From Planctomycetia bacterium (GTDB taxonomy: Bacteria; Planctomycetota; Phycisphaerae; Phycisphaerales; SM1A02), in NCBI GenBank assembly GCA_005787685.1, contig SYAC01000001.1:62001-126000 (forward strand): a stretch of DNA of 64,000 nucleotides, read 5' to 3'. A program made the position numbers and the translations under genes. The notes beneath the pieces are model-generated. The model was not told the origin of the DNA, searched no databases, and worked only from the letters and a program-made list of their open reading frames with translations. Below, piece after piece: positions 37,892 through 47,285 of the stretch; the stretch's first letter is position 1, and each line of letters opens with the position of its first letter.

Positions 37892-40800
37892 TTAGGGTTC
37901 GATATCAGACTCATGCAGAGCGTAGACCCGCACTCTATTCATGCCGCCATCCGGAAACGCGGTGACGCGTATGCGTGCGCAAGCTTCATGGTGATGAATT
38001 GCCATTTGAATTATGTTCCCGGCATAAGCCTTCACATTTGTGCGCTCGACCAGCGGGACCCAATTATTGTTGCAAAACCCTTCGACTGTAATTTCGCGCG
38101 GATTGTTATTCACAAAATAAGTGAAATCAATTTCAACTTTAGCAATGCGCGCTGCTTGGGCAAGGTCAATAACCACATTTTCACTGTGACCGATATCGCG
38201 GCTACGCGCGGATTCAAGTCCATCAAACATGTTCAGCGGTGGATATGGGGAAATCACTTGCGCGGCGGGTCCATAATGTTGGTTGGACGCGGACACAATC
38301 GTTGCGCCAAACGCGGCGCACGCAAGATCAAGTTCACTGGGAGTTGCGCGCGAGTTCTTAGATCGCACATTGAACAACGGTGGGTTGTCTGAATGTGATT
38401 GATTCGCCCGCGCTTTCAAATCCGCGGCGTGGTCTGGAACAAAGCGTGCAAGATTGCGCTGAATGGCGTTGATGCTGGGGGCAAACTTGGGGGTGAGTGG
38501 CTTGCGAGTTTGCGCATGAAATTCGTGAAATGTCACGAATGATGGGTTAAATAACTTCTTTTTCTCCTGCGGCGGAAGGCTCTCTCCAAACAGCGCCAGG
38601 CGCGTGACCCCGCCATCTGGATACATGGACACTTTGAAGCGGGCGAAGGCGCTCCCCTGAGAAGCGGCTTGAAATGCGTGTAATGAATGCCCTGCAAGCG
38701 GCGAGCGAGCGACAATATCTTGCCAGCAGTTATGATTTTCGTCCCAGCCTTGCACACGAATGGCAGACGCGTGGTTGCCTAAATGAAATTGCGTGGACAC
38801 GACAACGCAATCAATCACGGCCGCTTTGCTTATTGTAAAAATCATGTGGTCACAATCCCGCTGATTGTGCCGCACGCTTTCCCAACTATCCATGATCTTT
38901 CCCTGTTTGCCAAAAAGTGCGGGTTCAAATGTTGGCTGATCAGGCGAAAGCAGATTTTCGGCACGCGCAAATTGCTGATTTGAAACCTCTGCAATGCGTG
39001 CGCCAACGGCAAGATTAAAATCCGCAAGCGCGTCGCGCTCGCCACGCCGCGTGATGATCTCTGGCAGATCGGCTTCAAACGCGCCAAAGATAAGTTCACG
39101 GTAACCGGCATTCACACGTTGCTCTTGTGGAATATGATTGGCGATAAATTCGGTTGAGAAACGCGTGGCATCAAGCCCTTGCATCTTGAAGTGGCGTAAA
39201 GCTATTTGCGCGGCCTGCGCAATAAACAATACGCCAGCGTGTTCGCCGTTTGCAAGAATGACCAAGCCCGCGCCCTTGTTAGGACCCGCGTAACAATGAA
39301 TAAACAACGCGCGAAAGCCGTCGTTAGCGCCTTGGTGAATACACAGGCGATTCGGACCGGCATTGGCCGTAAAAATGCCAAGACCCATATTGCAACCCAT
39401 GAACTTTTGCGAGCCCTTGTCCACGCCATGCAACATACGAACGGCGGTGTCATGCGAAATTGGACCCGCCCCCTCAAGATTGTGATACGCGCTCGTGAGG
39501 CTGTGTAGAAAGCGCGATACATCTTCAGCAGACGAGACGGCGCCCGCGGCGAAAGCTGGAAACATAATGCGGGTTCCTTCGATTGCTTGACCAGAATCGG
39601 TGTAGCCGCTGGCGTATTCCATATTGGCTTGATTGGATTGCTCAAATGTGAACAAGTTCATATGCAACGCGCGCAAAAACGGCGCTGTGAGGGTTGCAAT
39701 GTCCTGCGCGGCCAATGTTTGAATGACATGTTCCAACATAATGAAGCCGCCACCGGAATATTGAAACGAGCTGCCGGGTTCGTTGAGTACTTCAATTGGT
39801 TCATAGTGAAATTGATCGTGCTCAGCGATCAATTGGCTTGCGCTCGGCATTGGCTGATTTAGGGGAATGCCCGTGACATAGTGAAGGTTGAGCGCTTCGT
39901 GACTCATCAAATGAGCAAGCGTGACTTGATCGGCCCACTCTGGATGTTTGGGGTTGAGTGAAAGCACGCGAATACTTGACGATGTCTTGGACAACAGCGC
40001 GTTCACGCATGTATCAAGCGGAATATTGGCGGCGCGAAAATATTCCATGGCGAAACATGTGGCAATGCTTTTGCTCAACGACGCAACTTCAAAACAGGTT
40101 TGTGATGTGACGGGCTTTCCCACGGCGGAGTGGCCAAATTCCAGTGATTGCGTGGCGCCATCGGCGCAAGACAGGCTCATCGAAGCCCCAACAATGTTGT
40201 GGCGCTGCAATGCGGCTTGAATGTCCTCAACAACAGAGTCCAGTGGGTGCGCGCACAAACGCTTGCGCGTGATCTGCCACAATGCTTCACGCGCATTGGC
40301 AAGTTCCTGCTCTGCCGAATTTTCTAAGCGCGCCCGTAGAACTTCTAGTATTTCTTGGCCTGACTTTCCTTGGGCTGAAATGAGGAATTTAAATTTAAAT
40401 TTGTCCAAGTACCTCGCACCAAGTAGACGAAGTTGCTCAAGTGGAGCTTTGGCTTGTGAAATCTGAGCCTGCTCCCCCGCTGCCGTGGCATCAAGCGTGC
40501 GCGCATTTTCACCAATATCTCCGTGAAAGCTTGCCGCTTCCAGAACATCGTTCAAGCGAAAAGATTGGATGAGTTTCTGCGCAGCGCGCATATCCAATAC
40601 CGGCTTGCGTGACATGGCGCTGGCAAATGCGTGGCTACCACAGGCGCCGAAGTAAGCGTGATAGCGCGCTACATGCGCCGGCAATTCATATTTGCGCGGC
40701 TCAATTTCCGCCATGATTTTCCATGGATCGCTTTCTTTACGAATGCAATCCAAAGTGAATGGAAGCAACAGCTCAGAAGCAAACTCCACAGGGTTGGGGC

Positions 40801-42763
40801 TGCTCATGAGTTGCAACATGATGTTCATGGCAACTGGATACCACTTGCGCGTGCGCTCATTCCATTTCACCTGCGTGATCTTGCCGGCGGCGGATAAATT
40901 CTTTTGAATAAAATACATTTCCTGGTGGGCAATGCGCACAAATTCTTCAACATCAAACCGCCCGTGATGCAATTCATGCCACACCTCCCAGCGCGAACGC
41001 TCTGCGGTTGCCAGATCGTCCATCACTCGAATAGGAACGCCGTCAATGGTCGCTGGTAGCGCAACGCAACCATTGCCACTCAGCCAGTCGGTGAGATATT
41101 GCAGCGATTGAAAAATGTTATAGCGAATTTCATTCGGATCATTGTTGGCAATAAAGTTGGATTGCTTTTCGTCGGCCACCAGCAGCGCGCGCGGATACAG
41201 CTGGTCGGCTGGATCTAGGCCGACAACATCTGGACCATGAATAAAGCCCAACATGTCGCCGTGATATTTGGGAAGCAGAAGCGCCTTGACCAAGTTATCC
41301 AGAGCAGCCTGATCCGCATTTTGAAATCGCTTCCACGCTTCAACCAGCGCCAATCCCAAGCGTACAAAATCTGGGTGCGCCACCCAAAATCCGTTTAGAT
41401 TGCGCTTGAGTTGCGTAATGACATCCTTGATAAAGCCTTTGATTGCAACTTGAAACGAATCGCTTTGCATGTCGCTGTCAGAAGGCAGCACGCCGTACAT
41501 GCCGCCAACTTTTATCCCACCGCGCGAACCCACAACAGCCGCAAGTAAATCATGTGAGGCCTTGATGTGCTTGATGACAATGTGGGGATCGGCTTTCACC
41601 GGTATGCGATAGTTGGCGTCCTCTTTCATAAGGCGCGCCGTCGACGCGAGATAGTCATGCCACCCGAGCGAAGCCCCCGCGAAATAGGGATGCAGCTCGT
41701 CCATAATTTCGTTCACACGAAAGACAGCGCGCGGATTCTCTAAAACAATCATCAGGCGCACGGTGCCAATTTGATATTGCGGGTGGATGCGCTGGATCAA
41801 CCGCTCAGCGTGCTCAATCATGACTCGGATGTATGCGGCCTCCTCCTCGTTCTCCAACTTTGGAACATAAAACGTCAACGCCTTGGGATTGTTCCAGTTG
41901 CTCCATAAATGCAGCGCGAAGTCATACAAGTGCAATGGCAGCGGATTTTTTTTATAGAACAAGAACGCGCACGGCATGGCGAGACCTGGAAACCGCTTGA
42001 TTGGCTGGGATAAATGAGTGCTTTCTAACGCATAGTGCTTGCCCGTGCCCGTATCCGTGAATGAAATATTGTGATTACAGCAGTTGGTCAGATTCTGGCC
42101 CGCCAAAATAAAATCGGCGCGCAAAGGTGTTTTGGAATCCTCATCGTCAGCACCCCACATGGGCGCGCCTGCGAAGTTGCACAACAAGTCCTGCACGAGC
42201 GCGGGCTCGCCCGGCAACTTACGATAGAAAGCGTTCATAGCATTGATGGAAAGTTTGGCGTCGTCAGGCGGACCAAACAAAGTCACATGGTGGCCACGCA
42301 AAAATTCCGGTATGGGCGCGACCGGCTTGCCTGCCCCGGCTTTGCAATAAAACTCATTCTTGGGACCAATCACAATACGGCCAGTGGCATCCTCTTGGCC
42401 AATGATGGTTTGATAATCGCGGTCGGCATAATCAATTCGCAGCTTGCGATTGAACTCAAAGCATGCGCGCGTTCGTTGATCAATGAACTCGCGGTCACAT
42501 ACGCGCTGGCGCAACACGGCGCGCAAATTGTCCTTGACCAGATCAAAGAGTTCGCACAAAAATTGCAGCGCGGGTACGGTTTCCAACCCGCCGCTTTCAC
42601 CCACTTGAAATAAATCGTCCACGCCGGGGACTGGTTGCAAGTGCGGCTGAATATGGGCTATGAATTCGTTAGAGAGAAAGTCGCGGTAATCCGCATTGTT
42701 CATATCCTGCGCTTCACATTCACCACTCATGACAACAAGATACACATCAGCGAGTTTTTTCAC
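37892..42763 (-). CDS. Fusion: malate synthase A / OHCU decarboxylase (UraD) / serine beta-lactamase-fold hydrolase / allantoicase
   Basis: 1623 residues, no signal peptide. Residues about 1-675 are malate synthase A (LYDFALHLWSNW, YVPKLENEEEA, VLENPRAVFRVNEIMDEL, FWVAHPDF, RVMDDLATAERSR). About 677-838 match UraD (SFHGDIGE holding the catalytic-type His, GEQAQ, YLDKFKFKFLISAQG, EQELANAREALWQITRKRL). About 845-1195 is a serine beta-lactamase-like domain with S895-x-x-K898, Y1002-S-G and HQGAND. About 1240-1395 and 1480-1615 are two allantoicase halves (NLLSPDQPTFEPALFG, DSWESVRH, VSMYPDGGVTRLALFG). Together they would take OHCU to allantoin, allantoate, ureidoglycolate and glyoxylate, then condense glyoxylate with acetyl-CoA; the hydrolase as allantoinase is inference. 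GTG at 42763 gives the longest form; ATG at 42730 or 42703 are alternatives. Confidence 0.88.
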   Translation of the reverse strand: MKKLADVYLVVMSGECEAQDMNNADYRDFLSNEFIAHIQPHLQPVPGVDDLFQVGESGGLETVPALQFLCELFDLVKDNLRAVLRQRVCDREFIDQRTRACFEFNRKLRIDYADRDYQTIIGQEDATGRIVIGPKNEFYCKAGAGKPVAPIPEFLRGHHVTLFGPPDDAKLSINAMNAFYRKLPGEPALVQDLLCNFAGAPMWGADDEDSKTPLRADFILAGQNLTNCCNHNISFTDTGTGKHYALESTHLSQPIKRFPGLAMPCAFLFYKKNPLPLHLYDFALHLWSNWNNPKALTFYVPKLENEEEAAYIRVMIEHAERLIQRIHPQYQIGTVRLMIVLENPRAVFRVNEIMDELHPYFAGASLGWHDYLASTARLMKEDANYRIPVKADPHIVIKHIKASHDLLAAVVGSRGGIKVGGMYGVLPSDSDMQSDSFQVAIKGFIKDVITQLKRNLNGFWVAHPDFVRLGLALVEAWKRFQNADQAALDNLVKALLLPKYHGDMLGFIHGPDVVGLDPADQLYPRALLVADEKQSNFIANNDPNEIRYNIFQSLQYLTDWLSGNGCVALPATIDGVPIRVMDDLATAERSRWEVWHELHHGRFDVEEFVRIAHQEMYFIQKNLSAAGKITQVKWNERTRKWYPVAMNIMLQLMSSPNPVEFASELLLPFTLDCIRKESDPWKIMAEIEPRKYELPAHVARYHAYFGACGSHAFASAMSRKPVLDMRAAQKLIQSFRLNDVLEAASFHGDIGENARTLDATAAGEQAQISQAKAPLEQLRLLGARYLDKFKFKFLISAQGKSGQEILEVLRARLENSAEQELANAREALWQITRKRLCAHPLDSVVEDIQAALQRHNIVGASMSLSCADGATQSLEFGHSAVGKPVTSQTCFEVASLSKSIATCFAMEYFRAANIPLDTCVNALLSKTSSSIRVLSLNPKHPEWADQVTLAHLMSHEALNLHYVTGIPLNQPMPSASQLIAEHDQFHYEPIEVLNEPGSSFQYSGGGFIMLEHVIQTLAAQDIATLTAPFLRALHMNLFTFEQSNQANMEYASGYTDSGQAIEGTRIMFPAFAAGAVSSAEDVSRFLHSLTSAYHNLEGAGPISHDTAVRMLHGVDKGSQKFMGCNMGLGIFTANAGPNRLCIHQGANDGFRALFIHCYAGPNKGAGLVILANGEHAGVLFIAQAAQIALRHFKMQGLDATRFSTEFIANHIPQEQRVNAGYRELIFGAFEADLPEIITRRGERDALADFNLAVGARIAEVSNQQFARAENLLSPDQPTFEPALFGKQGKIMDSWESVRHNQRDCDHMIFTISKAAVIDCVVVSTQFHLGNHASAIRVQGWDENHNCWQDIVARSPLAGHSLHAFQAASQGSAFARFKVSMYPDGGVTRLALFGESLPPQEKKKLFNPSFVTFHEFHAQTRKPLTPKFAPSINAIQRNLARFVPDHAADLKARANQSHSDNPPLFNVRSKNSRATPSELDLACAAFGATIVSASNQHYGPAAQVISPYPPLNMFDGLESARSRDIGHSENVVIDLAQAARIAKVEIDFTYFVNNNPREITVEGFCNNNWVPLVERTNVKAYAGNIIQMAIHHHEACARIRVTAFPDGGMNRVRVYALHESDIEP

Positions 42764-42867
42764 TTTCTCGTTGGCGCAATTCTTGCTCGCCGCAACCCAT
42801 ATTTCTGATCTCCGTCCACTCTTACAGAATGATTGACCTTCATGCGAATCTGATTTAGCCTGACACT

Positions 42868-43221
42868 ATGGCACTGCCCGCGCAACATGGTCTTTCTACG
42901 CACGTCTTGAACACCTCCAGCGGCATGCCCGCCGCTGGAATGATGGTCCACTGCCAGATTTTACAGGGTGAAAACTGGCGCAATATTCATAGCGGCGCGA
43001 CTGACAACGATGGTCGCGTAAAAAACTTTTTAGATTCTGGCGGGTTACATGCCGGCCACTACAGATTCATATTTGAAACTGGCGCTTGGTTTGCCCGCCA
43101 ACATATTGAAGCTTTTTTTCCAAGCGTCACGATTGAATTTCATGTCAGCGACGCTGGACGCCACCATCATGTTCCGTTGTTGTTGAGCCCGTTTGGCTAC
43201 TCCACCTACCGTGGCAGTTGA
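42868..43221 (+). CDS. uraH: 5-hydroxyisourate hydrolase (transthyretin-like)
   Basis: The 117-residue protein starts with LSTHVLNTSSGMPAAGMMVH, contains TDNDGRVKNF and HHHVPLLLSPFGYSTYRGS; the C-terminal YRGS and the HVL histidine are hallmarks of HIU hydrolase, which opens 5-hydroxyisourate to OHCU. It forms a homotetramer in the family. Divergent from the fusion gene with 104 bp between, it provides the step just before the UraD domain, which strongly supports a urate-degradation role for both. No uricase is in the window. Confidence 0.93.
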   Translation: MALPAQHGLSTHVLNTSSGMPAAGMMVHCQILQGENWRNIHSGATDNDGRVKNFLDSGGLHAGHYRFIFETGAWFARQHIEAFFPSVTIEFHVSDAGRHHHVPLLLSPFGYSTYRGS

Positions 43222-43303
43222 TCGCTATTGACGATCGTAATTTGCCCTCATATTCTCGAATTAGATTGATTGTCACGCTTCAAAATGCGACTTGCATGCG
43301 GGC

Positions 43304-45847
43304 ATGAACAATCCTTTGAAAGCCATGCGAACCGTTGCCAACCCAATTTCGGTGCACAAGTTTGGCGGCGCGGCGCTTGCCAACGAAGGCGCAATTCGTG
43401 CGGTTGTGACCATTCTGGCGTCAACAAGCGGTCAGAGAGTGGTGGTGACTTCGGCATTGGCGGGCGTGACCGACATGTTGCTCAACATTGCTCGCGCCGC
43501 CGCGCAGGGCAACCTAGATAATGCGCGCGCCGAAACCGACGCGCTATTGCAGCGCCATATGTCCGTGGCCAAGTCCATACTCGCCTCCGCCAGCGATACC
43601 CATGCCTATATTACGGAGTCGTTTCGAGAGCTTGAACAACTGTCTGGGCAAGTGGCGCAAGCCGGACAACTCAGCGCGCAAATGAGCGATCAAATCGTTT
43701 CGCGTGGCGAGCGATTGGCCGCGCGCATTGTGGCTGACGCTCTGCGCGATGAAAAAAATTCAGTGTGCGTGGTTGATGCAGTCGATTTTTTACACTCGGA
43801 TGGACGCTTTGGCGACGCCGCTCCAGACATGGCGCGCACAGAGAGAGCGGCGCAAAACATTATCCCTGACAAGTTAAGTGCTGGAAAAATTGTTGTTGTT
43901 CCTGGCTTTATTGCGCAAGGCGTTGTTGGCGAAAATGGATCAGTCGGCCCAGTTGTCACGCTGGGTCGCGGAGGCTCCGACCTAAGTGCCACCGTGATCG
44001 CGCGCGCTCTTGGCGCCAAGGAAGTGACGCTTTGGAAAGATGTGCAGGGATTTCTCACGGCGGATCCGCGCATTATTCCCCAGGCGCGCGTGGTGCCACT
44101 GCTTGATCCGCGCGAAGCCTCTGAACTGGCGTATTACGGCGCAAAAGTCCTGCATCCGCGCGCGCTGATTCCGCTTGATGCGCGCACCACGCTTCGCATT
44201 CGTCCATTTCATCAACCCAATGCCGCGGGCACCGAAATTGTGCAAGGTCGCTCCATGGCTGGCTCGCCTGTGCGCGCCCTTTCCGCCATGAGCGCGCAAG
44301 CGCTTGTGACCGTGGCAGGAAATGGAATGCTGGGAGTGCCTGGAATTGCGGCGCGAACATTTGGCGCACTGGCGCAGGCGGGTATTTCCGTATCGTTGAT
44401 TTCGCAGGCAAGCTCAGAGCATTCAATTTGTTTCACTGTTCCCGAAAGCGCCGCGGCACTTGCAGAAAAGGAATTGCGCGCGGCGTTTGCCGTGGAATTG
44501 GAGAGAAATGAAATTGACTCGGTTGAAGTGCTACTTGGTGTCGCAACCGTTGCGGTTGTTGGTTCCGGCATGGCAAGAACACCAGGCGTCGCGGCGCGCG
44601 TACTAGGCTGCATAGCCGACGCGCAGGTCAATGTGATCGCCATTGCGCAAGGATCTTCGGAGCGCAATATTTCATTCATTGTGAACAAGGCCAGCGTGCC
44701 AAAGACCGTGCGCGCCATTCACACCACATTTAGTTTGGACAAGGTTGGAGGCGGTCGCACAGTGCGCCGTCGTGGCGCGGATGTCATTTTGTTGGGTTGC
44801 GGGCGCATTGGACAGGAACTGCTCAAGCACATCGCCGAGTTGCCCGCTCATGATCGGGCTTTTTTACGGATCATTGCCGTGCTTGATCGAAGTGGTTTTA
44901 TGCTGGAAAAACGCGGTTTCAGTTTACGCGCCCTTTCGGCAATAAGCGCTCACAAACAACGCGGTGGCTCTCTCAAGACATTGCCCAACGCGCACTCGGA
45001 CGCCCCAACTAATGCCGTTGAGCACATTGCAAGTCATGCGCTCACGCGTCCTGTCTTGATTGATCTTTCAAGCGGTGACACGCGCGAGACATTACTACGC
45101 GCCGTTGCCCACGGCATGGACTTAGTCATTGCCAATAAAATTCCACTGGCCTCGGATGCTGCTTCCGCAAGCGCATTGCTTTGTGACGCGCGAAAAAGTG
45201 GCCGTAAGGTATTTCACGAGGCTACTGTTGGCGCAGGCTTGCCAATTATTGATACGGTTGAAAAACTAATCACTTCGGGTGACCGCGTACTGAACATTGT
45301 CGCATGTCCATCTGGCACTATGGGATATTTATTCAGCGAGCTTGGGCGTGGCAGAAAGTTTTCTCACGCGCTGCGTAACGCCATGCAACTGGGCTACACG
45401 GAACCGGACCCACGCGAGGATTTGTCAGGTCGTGATGTGGCGCGCAAGGGCTTGATTTTGGCAAGACTCATTGGCTTCGTGGGGGAACTGACCGATGTGA
45501 CGATTGAAAGTTTGGTGCCTGAAAAGATGCGCAATGTTGTATTGGCGGACTTTGTTGAGCAACTTGATTCACTTGATGATGCCTGGAGTGAGCGCGTACG
45601 CGCCGCAACAAGCAAAGGCGAAGTGCTGCGATATTGCGCCAATATCACGCGCGGCAGCCTGAAAGTGGGCCTTGTTGGCGTGCCCGCTGCAAGCCTGCTT
45701 GGCTCGCTCAGTGGAACGGATAATCAATTTGTGTTCACCACAACCCGCTACCGCGACAACCCTCTGGTTATTTCTGGTCCGGGCGCTGGTCCTGCCGTCA
45801 CGGCTGCAGGCGTGCTGAATGATTTATTGCGCGTGGTGATTTCATGA
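43304..45847 (+). CDS. thrA: Bifunctional aspartate kinase/homoserine dehydrogenase
   Basis: Residues 1-285 are aspartate kinase (GRGGSDLSATVIARALGAKE, REASELAYYGAKVLHPRA), about 310-455 two ACT domains, and about 480-847 homoserine dehydrogenase (VILLGCGRIGQELLKHIA, then TVGAGLPIIDTVEKLI, with PDPREDLSGRDVARK). It makes aspartyl phosphate and homoserine for threonine and methionine. The nucleotide-loop motif is KFGGAALAN, while the family norm is KFGG(T/S)S; the usual hydroxyl residue is absent. ATG at 43304 is used; a TTG four codons earlier and ATG at 43325 are alternatives. Translationally coupled to thrC. Confidence 0.95.
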   Translation: MNNPLKAMRTVANPISVHKFGGAALANEGAIRAVVTILASTSGQRVVVTSALAGVTDMLLNIARAAAQGNLDNARAETDALLQRHMSVAKSILASASDTHAYITESFRELEQLSGQVAQAGQLSAQMSDQIVSRGERLAARIVADALRDEKNSVCVVDAVDFLHSDGRFGDAAPDMARTERAAQNIIPDKLSAGKIVVVPGFIAQGVVGENGSVGPVVTLGRGGSDLSATVIARALGAKEVTLWKDVQGFLTADPRIIPQARVVPLLDPREASELAYYGAKVLHPRALIPLDARTTLRIRPFHQPNAAGTEIVQGRSMAGSPVRALSAMSAQALVTVAGNGMLGVPGIAARTFGALAQAGISVSLISQASSEHSICFTVPESAAALAEKELRAAFAVELERNEIDSVEVLLGVATVAVVGSGMARTPGVAARVLGCIADAQVNVIAIAQGSSERNISFIVNKASVPKTVRAIHTTFSLDKVGGGRTVRRRGADVILLGCGRIGQELLKHIAELPAHDRAFLRIIAVLDRSGFMLEKRGFSLRALSAISAHKQRGGSLKTLPNAHSDAPTNAVEHIASHALTRPVLIDLSSGDTRETLLRAVAHGMDLVIANKIPLASDAASASALLCDARKSGRKVFHEATVGAGLPIIDTVEKLITSGDRVLNIVACPSGTMGYLFSELGRGRKFSHALRNAMQLGYTEPDPREDLSGRDVARKGLILARLIGFVGELTDVTIESLVPEKMRNVVLADFVEQLDSLDDAWSERVRAATSKGEVLRYCANITRGSLKVGLVGVPAASLLGSLSGTDNQFVFTTTRYRDNPLVISGPGAGPAVTAAGVLNDLLRVVIS

Positions 45848-47148
45848 ACATGCAGCCCAGTGGAATAACCATTGCGTGCGCTTCCTGCTCCGCAAAATTT
45901 TCCGACACTACTACGCTTGCCACATGCTCTACATGTGGCGGTCTGCTTGACATCACGCCAGGGATTCCCGACCTGTGCAGCCAGGAGTTGCAAAATCTTT
46001 TTGATAGTCGCGTCAGCATTCATGCCCTGCGTGGCTCGCAGGCGCAGCGTTCTGGTGTATGGCGATTTCGTGAACTTGTACTGCCAATCGCCGATGTCAA
46101 GATTGTGAGCCATCCCGAGGGCAATACGCCCTTGCTCGAGCGTCCAGCGATATCCAACTATGCGGGCGTAGATAAGTTGCTTCTGAAACATGAGGGATTC
46201 AACCCCACGGGCTCATTCAAAGACCGCGGCATGACCGTTGCCGTGACGCAAGCCAAGCGATGCGGTGCCACAGCTATCGCCTGCGCAAGCACTGGCAACA
46301 CCAGTTCTTCTTTGGCGGCGTATGGCGCGCAAGCTGGAATTCCTGCGCTGGTCATGGTTCCCGCTGGCCGTATTTCCATGGGTAAATTGGCTCAAACCGT
46401 GGCCTACGGGGCGCGCACACTTTTGGTGCGCGGCGACTTTGACGACTGTTTACGATTGGTGCGCGAGTCCAGTGAAAAGTTAGGGGTGTATCTGGCCAAC
46501 TCACTCAATCCATTTCGAATTGAGGGTCAGAAGACCATTATGTTTGAATTGCTGCAGCAACTTGCGTGGCAATCGCCTGATTGGGTGGCGCTACCAGCTG
46601 GAAATCTTGGCAACACCTCTGCGTTTGGGAAAGCGTTGCGTGAGGCACAGGCGCTTGGATTGATTCAGCGTGTCCCGCGGCTCTTGTCCGTCCAAGCCAG
46701 CGGCGCTGCGCCATTTGCGCATGACTTTACCGACAATTTTGCCAAGCGCACTCGTGTGCGCGCAGAAACAATCGCTACTGCGATTCGAATTGGCGATCCG
46801 GCATCATGGGACCGTGCGGTATCAGCTATTCGTTTCACCAATGGCGTGGTGGCGTCAGTAAGTGACTTGCAAATTATGCAAGCCAAGCAAGTAATTGATG
46901 CCAACGGTATTGGTTGTGAACCCGCCAGTGCCGCAAGCGTGGCTGGCGTGCGTGCCCTTGTATCAAGTGGATTGATTGCGCCGCATGAAAGCGTGGTGGC
47001 ATTGCTTACGGGACACATTCTGAAAGACCCTGAAAAATTGTTGAACACAGACAATGAACATGGTCATGGCCCAGCCAACGCACCAATTGAAATTGATGCA
47101 ACCCTGTCTGCCGTTGAGCAGGTGCTAAAAAACGCGGCAACCCCCTGA
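45844..47148 (+). CDS. thrC: Threonine synthase
   Basis: The ATG at 45844 overlaps the thrA stop (ATGA). The N-terminus has a zinc-ribbon-like pair CASCSAK ... CSTCGG, then the PLP site KHEGFNPTGSFKDRGMTVAV with the Schiff-base Lys, and GNTSSSLAAYG that binds the PLP phosphate. It converts O-phosphohomoserine to threonine. At 434 residues it matches the group of threonine synthases with an N-terminal zinc ribbon. It forms an operon with thrA. Confidence 0.95.
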   Translation: MNMQPSGITIACASCSAKFSDTTTLATCSTCGGLLDITPGIPDLCSQELQNLFDSRVSIHALRGSQAQRSGVWRFRELVLPIADVKIVSHPEGNTPLLERPAISNYAGVDKLLLKHEGFNPTGSFKDRGMTVAVTQAKRCGATAIACASTGNTSSSLAAYGAQAGIPALVMVPAGRISMGKLAQTVAYGARTLLVRGDFDDCLRLVRESSEKLGVYLANSLNPFRIEGQKTIMFELLQQLAWQSPDWVALPAGNLGNTSAFGKALREAQALGLIQRVPRLLSVQASGAAPFAHDFTDNFAKRTRVRAETIATAIRIGDPASWDRAVSAIRFTNGVVASVSDLQIMQAKQVIDANGIGCEPASAASVAGVRALVSSGLIAPHESVVALLTGHILKDPEKLLNTDNEHGHGPANAPIEIDATLSAVEQVLKNAATP

Positions 47149-47285
47149 AATTTACCTCTTTCAAGCACTGGCGCAATAACGCGGCGCCGCCCACCGATAT
47201 GCAATGCCTTCATTCTTCCTTGCGATGAATGTTCAAAATTGATCTACCATGAGTCAGACAAATTGACTCTGCTTGTTCAAACTTT

